A DNA stretch of 64,000 nt, taken from NCBI GenBank assembly GCA_905221605.1, contig CAJNDS010002379.1, positions 410,001-474,000 of the forward strand, written 5' to 3'. The position numbers and the translations under genes are program-made. This DNA is from Symbiodinium natans (taxonomy: Eukaryota > Sar > Dinophyceae > Suessiales > Symbiodiniaceae). The notes beneath the pieces were generated by a model, which saw nothing but the letters and a program-made list of their open reading frames with translations, did no database searches and was not told the DNA's origin. Position 1 is the stretch's first letter. Every line of letters begins with the position of its first letter. Below are positions 32,100-43,483 of the stretch, one piece after another.

Positions 32100-35000
32100 C
32101 TAACGTAAGGGTTGAAGGGTTCAGTCGAAGGATTTATAGGGTTTAGGGCTTGGGGTCTAGGGTTTAGGGAGCTTGAGGATTGAGTTTCAGGCTTTACCCT
32201 AAACCCTAAACCCTAAACCCTAAACCCTAAACCCTAAATTAGGGCTTAGGTAATAAAAGCCCACGAGCCTTAAGCCCCGAAGCGTCCCTGAAAGCAGGCC
32301 TCGCACCCACACCCCGGTGCTTCAGACGGGTTCAGGGTTTAGGGTTTAGGGTTTAGGGTTTAGGGTTTAGGGTTTAGGGTGGTTTAGGGTTTAGGGTTTA
32401 GGGGGTCTGAAGGCTTGGCGCTGGAGTTTGTGGATGCTTGTGGCTTAATTAGGCTTCCTTTCAGGTACAGCCTGGCGAATGGGGTTCAGGGCTTCAGGAT
32501 TGAGGGCCTACGTTCCCCAGCAACCTAGGCAAGAAAGGGTGCGCTTCAAAACAAACAATGGGGCCATCAGATAGCAAAACGCTTCAGTGCGTCAGTTTGC
32601 ATCCACAATGTACCACATGTCGTCGTTACTTATGCCGGTTTGGGTTGCTGGGGGCCGAAACCCTAAACCCTAAACCCCAAACCCAAAACCCCTTCCTGTT
32701 CACAACAAAGCTCGAGCATGACATCCTAGTGGTCATGCATAAGCTTGGTGTGAGGGATTTAGGGTTTAGGGTTTAGGGGTTTAGGGTTCAGGGGTTTAGG
32801 GGTTTAGGGGTTTGGGGGTTTAGGGGTTTAGGGTTTGGGTTTGTTCTTTCGGGCTTTCCGTGGCGATTGACCGAACGATCCGAAACTTGATCCCTTGGCC
32901 GGTTTCCGCCATGTCTTCGTAAGTACCCTATAACCCTAAACCCGAAAAAACCTCAAGCCCTAAAACAGAGAACGTGGGGGGAGGGCCGGGGAGGGCACCC
33001 TCGTCCATGGGGTCGTCATAAGATAAGTAAGGGTTTAGGGTTTAGGGTTTAGGGTTCAGGGTTTAGGGTTTAGGGTTTAGGGTTTAGGGTTTAGGGTTTA
33101 GGGTTTAGGGTTTAGGGTTTAGGGTTTAGGGTTTAGGGTTTAGGGTTTAGGGTTTAGGGTTTAGGTTAGGGTTTAGGGTTTAGGGTTTAGGGTTTAGGGT
33201 TTAGGGTTTAGGGTTTAGGGTTTAGGGTTTAGGGTTTAGGGTTTAGGGTTTAGGGTTTAGGGCCATGCATCCCCCAGGTCTAACACTAAACCTGACCCCC
33301 GACGCCACACCATGGGCTCCGAGCCCTAAACCCTAAACCCTAAACCCGAAACCCTAAACCCTAAACCCTAAACCCTAAACCCTAAACCCTAAACCCTAAA
33401 CCCTAAACCCTAAACCCTAAACCCTAAACCCTAGCCCTACAAACCCCAAACCCCAAACTCTAAAGCACAGGGCCGCTTCTCTAAACCATGGTCCCTTTTC
33501 GGGTTACGACAAACAAGGCGGGCTCCCACATTTTGGGGAACCCAAGAAGGGACCTGAAGAAGTGGAGTTTAGGGTTTAGGGTTTAGGGTTTAGGGTTTAG
33601 GGTTTAGGGTTTAGGGTTTAGGGTTTAGGGTTTAGGGCATGATCCTTCGAAAGCGGCTGGATCCTCGCTCCCCAGGAAGTATAACCCTGAACAGCATCCC
33701 CATTCGAGGAGGCCACAGAAAAACAAAAACGAAAAACTTTCACAAGAAGACGCCCTTCGGACTCTTTAAGGGGCCTTTCGTGGTTTACTTACGCTTTAGG
33801 GTTTAGGGTGAAGGGGTGTAGGGATTAGGGTTGCCCTAAGCCCTTCTCCCGAACTCTTCAGCCCATAAGCCGCGGCCGCGCCTGCTGTCGGGAAACCACT
33901 GCTTCAGCGAGAAACTGCCACAAGAGAAAGGGTTGAAAGCCCTACTTAACCCTAAACCCTAAACCCCACACCCTACACCCTAAACCCTAAACCCTAAATC
34001 CCGAAACCCCAAACCCTAGCTCGCTCCTGGCTCGGCGTTTACAGGCTCTAGGGTTTCGGGGCCTTGATAGCCCAGCAACCATGTTGTAATGGTATCCTTG
34101 TTGGAGGTTGGTTGCTTTTGTCAGGGAAACCAGAACCCGAAAAGGGCAAACTCCCTAAACCCCAAACTACCCCAAACCCTGAACCCTAAACCCTAAACCC
34201 TAAACCCTAAAACCCTAAACCCTAAACCCTAAATGTGGCTTGCGGGTTGTGGCCTACCCTGTGGTGGTTTAGGTTTCTGTTGCCTTCAGGGTCTGCTGTC
34301 TCTGGGTTTAGGGTTTGGGGTTTGGGGTTTAGGGCCAGGGTGTTTGGGGTTTGGTGTTTAGGGCCAGGGTTTGGGGTTTGGGGATTGGGGTTTGGGGTTT
34401 AGGGTTTAGGGTTTAGGATTTAGGGTTTGGGGTTTAGGGTTTAGGGTTTAGGGTCTAGGGTTTAGGGTTTAGGGTTTAGGAAATAGGAAATAGGGTTTAG
34501 GGTTTAGGGTTTAGGAAATAGGGTTTAGGGTTTAGGGTTTAGGAAATAGGGTTTAGGGTTTAGGGTTTAGGGCTTGGGGTTTCCAAGTTCAGGGCTCGGC
34601 TGAGTGGTTGAGGCTCCATATGGGGTCGAGCCAGCAGATTTTTTTTCTGCGCCTTGCCGCGGTCATTAGGGTTTAGGGTTTAGGGTTTAGGGTTTAGGAT
34701 TTAGGGTTTAGGGTTTAGGGTTTAGGGCTCCGGGTTTCGGGGTCTTACTTGGAAGACCGTTTGACTTCGCAAGTCGGGTGAGTCAGGTGGGCTATGGGGA
34801 GTATGAGAGGGGCTTCTAGTTCGAAGTAGGCCCCTTCTCGAGGCCCGAAAAGGCCTTAGCCCTAAACCCTACAAAGCTGTCTGGGGTTCGGACTCCCAGA
34901 AAGTTCAGGTGAGGGTTTAGGTGATCAGAGCTTTACGCCTGTGAGCTTTTGAGATTTTTCGTAGTGAAAATAAATAGTTTTAAGTTTACGATCTATAGAT

Positions 35001-36371
35001 CTATATCTATATCTATCTGTATACATATATATATATATATATAGTGTGTTTTTTTTTGCGGGGGGGGGGGGGGGGGGTTCTGAACCCTAAACCCTAAGTT
35101 GGTTGCTGTGTTTTGGGCTGTAGGGTGTTGGTCAGGGGGATGAAGCTCCTGGCTTTTTGCGTTCAGGGGTTTGGGGTTTAGGGTTTAGGGTTTAGGGATC
35201 ACGGACTTCGGCTGAGGGCTTTATAGGGATTTAGGCTGTCTACGAGCTGCAAGGTTCAGGGTTTCGGGCTTCGGGCTTAGTGGTTGGGGTTTGGGGTGTA
35301 TAAGCCTCAGCCCTAAACCCTAGACCCATCCGCTGCCTGCTGTCAATCCGCTCCGCGTCCACGCCTGTCCCGCAAGCGTGCCTAGTTCATACCCCTAACC
35401 CTGAACCCTAAACCCCAAACCCGGTATTTCAGGACTCCAGTTAGGGATTTTGGGCGCCTGAGCCAAAACCCACCCCATACTTTGACGAGGGATGTAGGGT
35501 TTGGGCTCCTAAACCCTAAGCCCTAAGCCCTAAGCCCTAAACCCTAAACCCCAAGCCTTACAAACTGGGGGTTCGGCAGTTCGGTCCTAGGGATGTCATA
35601 AGTTTGGGGTTTAGGGTTTAGGGTTTGGGGTTCGAAAGGCTTAGGTTACGGTTTACGCAGGGCTTTGGGCTTGAAAGTTGTAGGGTTTAGGGCTTTGCGT
35701 TCGAAATGTTTAGGGTGAGGTTCAGGGTTTTGCGGTTGAAAGTTGTAGGGTTTAAGGTTAAGAGTTTGAAAGGTTTAGGGGGTTCGGGGCATTCAGGGAT
35801 TAGGGATTCGGGTTTTCGGGTTTTAGCTCTGAAAGGTAGGGATTCTGCACCTAAGGTATAGGGCTTAGGTTTGGGTCGGTGCCTAAAACCCCCACGTCCC
35901 GACAAATAATCAAAGAGTTTTTAGGGTTTAAGGCTTACGGCTACGCCTCCTTAGGGGGCGCGCGGAGAGTTTCTACCCCCGACTAGCCCAAATGGGGTTT
36001 CCGAAATTAGGGGTACCAACGGTACCTTCATCAAAAGGGGATCCTACTATTTGGAGTCGAAATGAGGGGGGGGCCCTTATTTTATGTTAAACCACCAAAT
36101 TCGCTCTCCCACGCCCCTTAATGTACTTATAACCCAATTATGACCAGTTTAATCTACTTAAGGGGCTTATAAATGGGCTATAACTTGCAGTTACCCTAAA
36201 CCCTAAACCCTAAACCCCTCTAAACCCTCCCAAGTGCCCTGAACCTCCAAGTAGGGCGTTGGACTTTCGCGCTCTAATAGCAACTCACCGCTCCCAGGGA
36301 GTAAATGGCTCCAAAAGAGCCAAGTAACTTTCAAGCACATGGCAGAGGGCAGAGGGTCTAGGGTTTAGGGT
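30411..36371. repeat. Telomere-type interspersed region with the longest arrays of the window
   Basis: TTTAGGG at 33,031-33,262 (232 bp, about 33 near-perfect units) is followed by opposite-orientation CCCTAAA at 33,328-33,432, making a head-to-head pair. Others: 30,415-30,485, 32,193-32,230, 32,334-32,400, 33,567-33,637. Poly-G runs at 32,068-32,098 and 35,059-35,078; an AT microsatellite at 35,020-35,042. 30,965-31,146 is a foldback (GGTCCCT...AGGGACC) with a TTTAGGG block inside. No gene resolved. Confidence 0.7.
34466..34572 (+). repeat. Higher-order repeat of TTTAGGG with GGAAATA variants
   Basis: A unit of roughly 28 bp (three or four TTTAGGG plus one GGAAATA) repeats three times. Shared variant units in the same order indicate block-wise amplification. 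Confidence 0.75.
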
Positions 36372-36665
36372 TCAGGGTTTAGGGATTGGGGTTAGGTCCA
36401 TCGCCGGACGTGGCATGACAGCAAGTCGTTTCGCTGTACTCTCTTGCGACTTCGGGTAGCGAAACTTCGCATGGTTCATGCCATCCATAATGATGGTCAA
36501 GTTGCGGTAACCTGCCAGCAGCATGCTACCCAGTCGGGATTGAGATCTCGAACCCCGTAAACTGTCCGATCCGCGTATTGCCGTGTCAGGTCCTGTCCGT
36601 AAAGTGCCATCCGGGGGCAGGTCATCGCGCGCTCGGGTGTCGTTTTCCAGCTTCTTTATGACCAC
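36372..36665 (-). CDS. Exon-like open frame, dinoflagellate-type unknown protein
   Basis: The frame of 97 codons contains LGSMLLAGYRNLTIIMDGMN followed by HAKFRYPKSQE and a MPRPAMDL segment. From memory this order (LxxIIDGMDxAKFRxP...QRPxLxL) recurs in abundant dinoflagellate proteins of unknown function, probably from a repeat family. The last residues before the stop run into a TTTAGGG array and are likely intronic. Confidence 0.4.
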   Translation of the reverse strand: MVIKKLENDTRARDDLPPDGTLRTGPDTAIRGSDSLRGSRSQSRLGSMLLAGYRNLTIIMDGMNHAKFRYPKSQESTAKRLAVMPRPAMDLTPIPKP

Positions 36666-37682
36666 CTTTGGGTTTAGGGTTTAGGGTTTAGGGTTTAGGG
36701 TTTAGGGTTTAGGGTTTAGGGTTTAGGGTTTAGGGTTTAGGGTTTAGGGTTTAGGGTCTGGGGTTTAGGGTTTAGGGTTGTGCCTCTGGCACTGACTGCA
36801 GCTGGCATGCTGCGTCTTCGGTCGGGAGGTGGAATGATGAGATGTGGCTTCGCCGGCCGGGGCATGTGTCAAAGTCCTTTCAGCCTTTCCCAAGTTACCC
36901 TAAACCCCTCAAAAACATCAACCCTCGTCCCACAACTTCAAACCCCACACCCTTAATCCTGAACCCCAAGCCCTAAACCCTAAACCCTAAACCCTAGACG
37001 CTTGTTCTTTGAAGCAGGGGAGTTTGTTCGGGTATCTGTGGGGGAGGTGCTTTGGGAGGTCTGAGCCCCCTGAGTCCCTTGGGCAAATACCGAGGGTTTA
37101 GGGTTTAGGGTTTAGGGTTTAGGGTTTAGGGTTTAGGGTTTAGGGTTTAGGGTTTAGCGTGGGGCCTTCAGTGTCCTCGGGGTTTAGTTAGGGTTCAGGG
37201 GCTTGGGCTTAGGGTTTAGGAGTTTAGGTCGAGGGTCTCGGTTTAGGGGTGCAGGAGTTCAGGGGTTTAGGGCTTTCGGGGCCTAAACCCTAAACCCTAA
37301 ACCCTAAACCCTAAACCCTAAACCCTAAACCCTAAACCCTAAACCCTAAACCCTAAACCCAAAACACTTAGGGGCTTTAGGGGGTTTAGTCGCCGCCGCC
37401 TTGCTTCTTCTGATTCTCCAGCTGCCGGATCTTGCCGACTGGGCGCCAGAGGAAGGTTTAGGGTTTAGGGTTTAGGGTTTAGGGTCTAGGGTTTAGGGTT
37501 CAGGGTTCAGGGTTTAGGGTTTAGGGTTTAGGGTTTACGGTTTAGGGTTTAGGGTTTTCAGATGTTTTGACCCCAAAAATTGAGGCTTAGGATCCTGTTA
37601 AGCTATGCAGGCGACTTAGGCTCTTTTGTTTGCAGATTTAGCAGGGTTAAAACAAAGGTTGAGGACTTCAGGCCCAGATTTC

Positions 37683-37789
37683 TTGGCAGCCCAGTAACCA
37701 TTTTCTAGCCAGGGCACCCGTTATTTGGGGGCTGGTTACTTTAGGGACCCTGAACAAACAAAGGGCAAGGGGTACCACTGGGCTCCCAA
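37683..37789. mobile_element. Inverted-repeat element with TTGGNAGCCCAGT ends
   Basis: TTGGCAGCCCAGTAACC at the left and the reverse complement TTGGGAGCCCAGTGGTACC at the right. Length 107 bp, no array inside. The same ends bound several ankyrin-gene introns. Confidence 0.65.
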
Positions 37790-38499
37790 CATAGCCCTAA
37801 ACCCTAAACCCTAAACCCTCGACCCTAAACCCTAAACCATAAACCCCCACCCCATATTATGAGGCCCTGAAGCCCCCAAGACCGCGGCCTAGGAAGTTGT
37901 TGGGAAGGAAGGCCAGCCGGCTGCGAAGTCGCACCTGCAAGGTTTAGGGTTTAGGGTTTAGGGTTTAGGGTTCAGGGTTCAGGGTTTGGGGGTTAGGGCT
38001 TCAGGGCCTAGATAGCCTCAACCCGATGGTAGAACAAGCTATGTTGGCCTCCGCACCCCTCTGACAAGTAAACGTTCTTAAACATGATCCTCTCAAACCC
38101 AACAAGGGGAAACCAAGAGCTTCCAACGCGACTCCTGAACCTGTTTTCTAAGCCCTAAACCCTACACCCTACACCCTAAACTCTAAAACTGTTCGCGGGG
38201 TTTGGATTGAGGGTTAGGGGTCTGCGGCTTGTAAATGTTTTCGGGGTGTGGGAACTAGGCTACGGGGGCTTAGGTCTTTCCAGGCTTTAGGCGTTCAGGG
38301 TTCAAGGGATGAAAACTTGTACCCCAGCGTTGTACCCCTAAAGGTTCCATTAATAGACTCCTGATGTGGCGCTTATATTCCCCTAGGGTTCCGGAAAAGG
38401 GCCCATTTGCAGGTGGTACGTTATGGTTCCTTTCCTCTGTGTACCTTGAACGGACGGCTCCATATTGTAGCAGGAACCTCTAAAAGGGCCAGGTTCCCT

Positions 38500-38677
38500 A
38501 AGGATCCATGTACCTATATAGTATATACTTGGGCCCTGAAGCTACTTTTTAGGAACCCCTTTAAGGCCTGCTCCTTTTGCCTACCCTAAACCCTAAACCC
38601 TAGTCCCTAAACCCTAAACCCTAAACCCTAAACCGGGTCGGGAGGGCGGCGTGTGGGGTATAGGTACATGGATCCTT
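38500..38677. mobile_element. Foldback element copy 2, loop replaced by a CCCTAAA cassette
   Basis: The left arm starts at 38,500 (AAGGATCCATGTACCTATAT) and a shortened right arm ends at 38,677 (GGTACATGGATCCTT). Where copies 1 and 3 have the inner arm and loop, this one has a cassette (38,568-38,658) of CCTACCCTAAA units ending CCGGGTCGGGAGGGCGGC. Confidence 0.7.
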
Positions 38678-38900
38678 TGGGGTTTAGGGTGGCGTCTTAC
38701 TTGTATCTGCCGAAGAGAAGCTCTCCAAGTAAATGGCTCATCAACCCAAAGCCCGAAACCCCAACCCTGGGGCTGCTCCTTTTGCCTACCCTAAGCCCTA
38801 AACCCTAAACCCTAAGCCCTAAACCCTAAACCCTAAACCCTAAACCCTATAAACCCTAAACCCTAAACCCTAAACCGGGTCGGGAGGGCGGCGTGTGGGG
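38568..38900 (+). repeat. Cassette duplicated with different repeat number (38,568-38,658 and 38,773-38,900)
   Basis: Both copies begin CTGCTCCTTTTGCCTACCCT and end GGTCGGGAGGGCGGCGTGTG GGG. The first is 91 bp, the second 128 bp; the difference is the number of CCCTAAA units between identical edges. Confidence 0.85.
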
Positions 38901-40094
38901 ACTAAGGGTGCATTTCTAGGGTTTAGGGTTTAGGGTTTAGGGTTTAGGGGCTTTTAGGGCTTCCCTCGAGGTTTCCCCGGTCCCCACCTAAGTTACGGAA
39001 ATGCAAAGAACCTCCACACCGAACCCTGAAACTTTTTCAAATAACTCTCAAGCCCTAGTTAAACCTCCTGAACCCTAGAAAACCCAAACCCGGAACAAAA
39101 CTATACCCTCAACCCCTAAACCCTACACCCCTAAACCCTAAACCCTAGACCCAAAACCCTCAACCCCTAAACCCGAACAACCCCACAGCAGGTCGTTTTG
39201 CATCGACTCGACTTCGCAATCACAGCGGTCGCTTTCAGCGACCGGAGCAGGCGAGCCGACGAGACGGGCCCCTTCCGTCTATAGGGCCTATTAGGATGCG
39301 GGATTTGTGGTTAAGCTTTAGGGTTTAGGGTTTAGGGTTGAGGGTTTAGGGTCAGGGTTTAGGGTTTAGGGTTTAGGGTTTAGGGTTTAGGGTTTAGGGT
39401 TTAGGGTTTAGGGTTTAGTGTTTAGGGTTTAGGGTTTAGGGTTTAGGGTGAAAGGGTTTATTGGGTTTATAGGGTTCACAGGGTTCATAGTGCTATAGGG
39501 TCGAGGGATGCGGGTTTCGGGTTTGTAGGGTTTAGGGGTTTAGCGTTCAGGGTTACAGGGTTTATAGGGGTATAGGGTCTATAAGGTTGTAGGGTTTAGA
39601 GGGTTTATAAACAAGGTTTAGAGGGTTACTAGTTATTAGGGTTTCTAGGCTTTATAGGGTTTATGGGCGTTATAGGGTTTATAGGGTTCACAGGGTTTAG
39701 GGTTGGTGCATACAGGGACATAGGGTTTATAGGGTTCATGTGGCGTTTTAGGGTTTAGGGGTTTAGGGTATCTGAAGCAGATGAGCCTACTATACTACTA
39801 CCCTTAAGCTTCTACACTCTGAACCCCCGCCCCTAAACCCTAAACCCTAAACCCTAAACCCTAAACCCTAAACCCTAAACCCTAAACCCTAAACCCTAAA
39901 CCCAACAGACCCAAAAGACCCATGTGTCTCGACCGCTGCCCCCACTTGGTGGGAGCTTAAATTATCTTCATCGCATCCAGGGCTCCGAGATACATTGGGA
40001 CGATGTTGTGAAGGTTCATGGGTATCGCTGCAACACCTAAACCCGAACCCTAAACCCTTAACCCTAAACCCTAAAACCTAACTTTCGGCTTAAG

Positions 40095-40265
40095 GGTTAG
40101 GTACTTGAGGTTCTTGGGTGAGCATTGGAATGATCTTTCCGCTTTGAAGCTTCCTCTCCATAACTCAGCAGTAGTAGCGGCTGATCTTGATGTATGCCGG
40201 AGCCGCTGGCACTCACAGAATTGGCGCGGGACCACAGTGGAAACTCGCGAACTTTCGAACAACCA
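40095..40265 (+). CDS. Exon-like island, unknown protein
   Basis: Reads LRFLGEHWNDLSALKLPLHN then SAVVAADLDVCRSRWHSQNW and ends VETRELSNNH, just before a foldback at 40,270 and just after a CCCTAAA array. A minus frame is also open but its composition is less protein-like. Confidence 0.35.
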
Positions 40266-40269
40266 CCCC

Positions 40270-40370
40270 AAGGGTTCATGTACCTATATAGTATATACTT
40301 GGTCCCTAAAGCTACCGTCCGGGAGCCCCTTTAAGGCCCACATGTATACTCTATAGGTACATGGACCCTT
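40270..40370. mobile_element. Foldback element copy 3
   Basis: AAGGGTTCATGTACCTATAT at the left and ATAGGTACATGGACCCTT at the right are inverted repeats, about 80% like the arms of copies 1 and 2, and span 101 bp. Confidence 0.75.
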
Positions 40371-43300
40371 AGGGCACCCCTCCTTGTAGATCTTCTATAA
40401 CAGGCTGTGAAACCCAGGGAAAATGGCCAGCCTTTCGGATGAAAGAGGGTTTCGGGTTTAGGGTTTAGGATTTAGGGTTTAGGGTTATACGCATAGAACC
40501 CAACCTCTCATCGTATCCACACCATCTCAGCATCAGAACCCGCTAAGGGCGGTAAGGGACCACATTGGGGGCCCATGGAATTACACTTGGATACCTAAAC
40601 CCGCTAAATCCCAAACCCTGAGAAAGCTCGAAGAGTCTGACCACAGACCTCATGTGTCTTGCGCTTCTGCGTCTTGACTTAATCCCTGTTCCCCTAGGAA
40701 GAAAAAAAGGGACCCTTTTATTCAGATATAAGAAAGCCCATAACCCAAAAAGTAAAAAGGATCCCTAACACTGATCGAGTTGAGCCCGAGGACTCCGCCT
40801 ATGGTCGCGCTCAACTCCATGATGAGAGGGGTTGTTGATCAGCGGTTTAATGCGTTGCGTTTAGGGCAACCCTAAACCCTAAACCCTAAACCCTAAACCC
40901 TAAACCCTAAACCCTAAACCCTAAACCCTAAACCCTAAACCCTAACCCAGGACTTTCAACAATCCCCCCATGTGCACGGCGTTGGCAGCCCTTGGCTTCT
41001 TCGAAGCCGGCGGATGCGAGCCGCAAACCACGATCCTAGAGCCTAAAAAAGTATCCTACGCAGTTTTTTACGCCTCTGGCGCCTGAAGTTATTTGGGGAA
41101 AGGGTGTAGGGTTAAGGGCTAGGATAACTGCCAACAGTATGAAGGGTATCCTTAATGCCCTGTACCCTCCACTTCCTTAACCCTGGCTCCTAACCTCTAC
41201 TAGGTCGGCCAGTAACCTAGGATGAAAAAGGGTGCCCTTTTTTGCTTAAAGGGGTTTATAAGGGAACCTAAACCTACCAAAAAGGGAATAAGGGTACTAC
41301 TGGGCATCCTAGTCTATAAACCCCATAGACTCTGACCACTAAAGCATGTGAGCTTTCTGAGGAACTCTCACTTGCGTGCCGCGCTGGGCGGGTGTCCTGC
41401 GGGGCTTCGTGGCCGGAAGGCTTTTGGGCTGATAGGGCTTAAGGCTGTAGGGCTGAAGGGTTTAGGGTTTGGGCAGGGACTGGGCTTGGGGGCTTTGGGG
41501 TTTAGAGCAAGGTGCGTGGCGCGGAGACGTCGTAGCATGATTCAAGGGAATGAAGCTCGGTTGCTGAGGAAGTAGCATAAACTTAGGGTTTAGGGGTAAG
41601 GCTGCCCAGCAACCTAGGAGAATTGAAGGTGCCTGGCTCTAAACTCAAAGCCCTAAACCCTAAACCCTAAACCCTAGACCCTAGACCCTAGACCCTAAAC
41701 CCTAAACCCTAAACCCTAAACCCTATAAACCCTACCACCCCACCTCGCTGAGTCTATGCCCCCAGTGATGGCAGCGCCACCACCTTGGACTCCTGCACCT
41801 CCTGAGGACAGCTTTCGGTTTAGGGTTTAGGGTTTAGGGTTTAGGGTTTAGGGTTTAGGGTTTAGGGTTTAGGGTTTAGGGTTTAGGGTCTAGTGTTTAG
41901 GAGTTTAGGGTTTAGGGTGAAGGGCTTGGGGTTTAGGGTTTAGGGTTTAGGGTTTAGGGTCTAGGGTCTAGGGTCTAGGGTTTAGAGTTTAGGGTTTAGG
42001 GTTTAGGGTTTAGGGTTTAGGGTTTCAGGGCAGCTTTCAGCTTTTTTGCTCTTAAGAACCTCTTTTGGGTCTAGGGTTTAGGGTTTAGGGTGTGGGGTGT
42101 AGGGTTTAGGGTTTGGGGTTTGGGGTTTACGGCGCTTTCCTGCTATGGAAAAAGTAGAGCTTTGTGCTTACTATCATCTTCGTTTTGGAGAGAAAGGCGG
42201 GTTTGGGCTTTGCTTTGTTTAGGTTGTCGTGCTTTACGGAATCTTTGGCTCTTCATGTTTCGCAACCAAACAGGGGCTTACGAAAATAAGGGGCTCTGAG
42301 TATAGACCCCCAAACCGTAGGATTCCCTTGTAGTAAGGATCCATTAGGGTACCCCTGAAATCGGCAACCCCTAAACCCTAAACCCAAAACCCCAATAAGG
42401 TACCACTAATTTCGGAAAACACCCCCCCCCCCCCCCCCCCCCCAAATTCTTGAACATGGGCTGGGCGTGTTGGGCTCAGGGCTTAGAAGGGTGTAGGGCT
42501 CAAGAGCCCCATAGCCCTAAACCCTAAGCTCTACACCCTAAACCCTAAACCTTCTGGGTTGTCGGGCTTTTCAGTAACTCTAGGGGGGGGGGGGAGTGGG
42601 GGGGTGGCTCCTTCTGGAGATTTGCTTCATAAAAGGCTTCTGAAGGTGCTTTCGTAAGTCGTCACGAGTCAATTCGGGTTGAGGGTGTTCCCCCTCCAAC
42701 CTAGACCCTAAACCACAAACCCTAAACCCGAAATCCTAAACCCTAAACCCTCAACCCTAAACCCTAAACCCTAACCCTGAACCCTATACCCTAAAACCTA
42801 AACTCTAAACCCAGAAACGCATCGTGAGACATTGCCGCCGCGGTGCGATACGGGCAAGGCTTTCGGCGACCTGGCCAAAGGGCTCCCAACAAACAGAGCG
42901 ATTGGGGTCCTTTGTTTCTGGGATCAAAAGTACACGGTTTAGGGTTTGGGGTTTAGGGTTTGGGGCTTAGAGTTTAGGGCTTAGGGTTTAGGGCGTAGAG
43001 TTTAGGGTTTACGGAAGCCCTGAACCCGAAACCACAGAACCCTAAAACCCCGAAACCCTAAACCCCCTAAACCCTGAACTCAAGTGTAAATCAGGCGCAG
43101 GAAGCACTACTTCCATTTATTATGGAGCCTGAAAAAAGGCCCCCGGATTGGGTTGCTACTTTGCCACGCCTCCATAAGCGCGGTGGCTTTCACTTGATCC
43201 TACGCAAACAAACGCTCAAGAGATGACACCTGGAGCTACCTGAACCCTAAACCCTAAACCCTAAACCCTAAGCCCTAAACCCTAAGCCCTAAACCCTAGA

Positions 43301-43473
43301 GCGACCTGAGTAGTCACTGAACCCTTACCCGGTCATATGCGTCTACGCATTGAAACACGTATGAAGAACTCCAACTACAAATATAAATATGAGTATAATA
43401 TAAATATACATATCATATAAATATAAATTTAAAAAATATAAATAAATACATATATATATACATAAGTATAAAT
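40371..43473. repeat. Telomere-type interspersed region
   Basis: CCCTAAA at 40,870-40,945, TTTAGGG at 41,816-41,890 and 41,935-42,026, degenerate blocks elsewhere, a 23 bp poly-C run at 42,421-42,443, AT-rich sequence at 43,380-43,473. Open frames at 41,348 and 42,090 consist largely of repeat sequence. Confidence 0.65.
41199..41313. mobile_element. Inverted-repeat element with ACTAGG...CCTAGT ends
   Basis: ACTAGGTCGGCCAGTAACCT at the left and the reverse complement ACTAGGATGCCCAGTAGTA at the right. The 115 bp body (GTGCCCTTTTTTGCTTAAAG ... GGAATAAGGGTACTACTGGG) closely matches the introns at 46,009 and 46,216, which links this free-standing copy to the introner family. Confidence 0.7.
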
Positions 43474-43483
43474 ATCATCTATA

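Larger units (their letters stand above)
36666..40090. repeat. Arrays, foldbacks and small exon-like islands
   Basis: TTTAGGG arrays at 36,670-36,768, 37,093-37,156, 37,452-37,556 and 39,316-39,450; CCCTAAA at 37,284-37,361 and 39,834-39,903. A GGGTTTATA variant block at 39,450-39,735. 37,388-37,455 reads on minus FLWRPVGKIRQLENQKKQGG then GD and TAA, a probable last exon. 38,407-38,500 on plus (MQVVRYGSFPLCTLNGRLHI onward) may be an exon ending at the foldback at 38,500. Confidence 0.55.
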
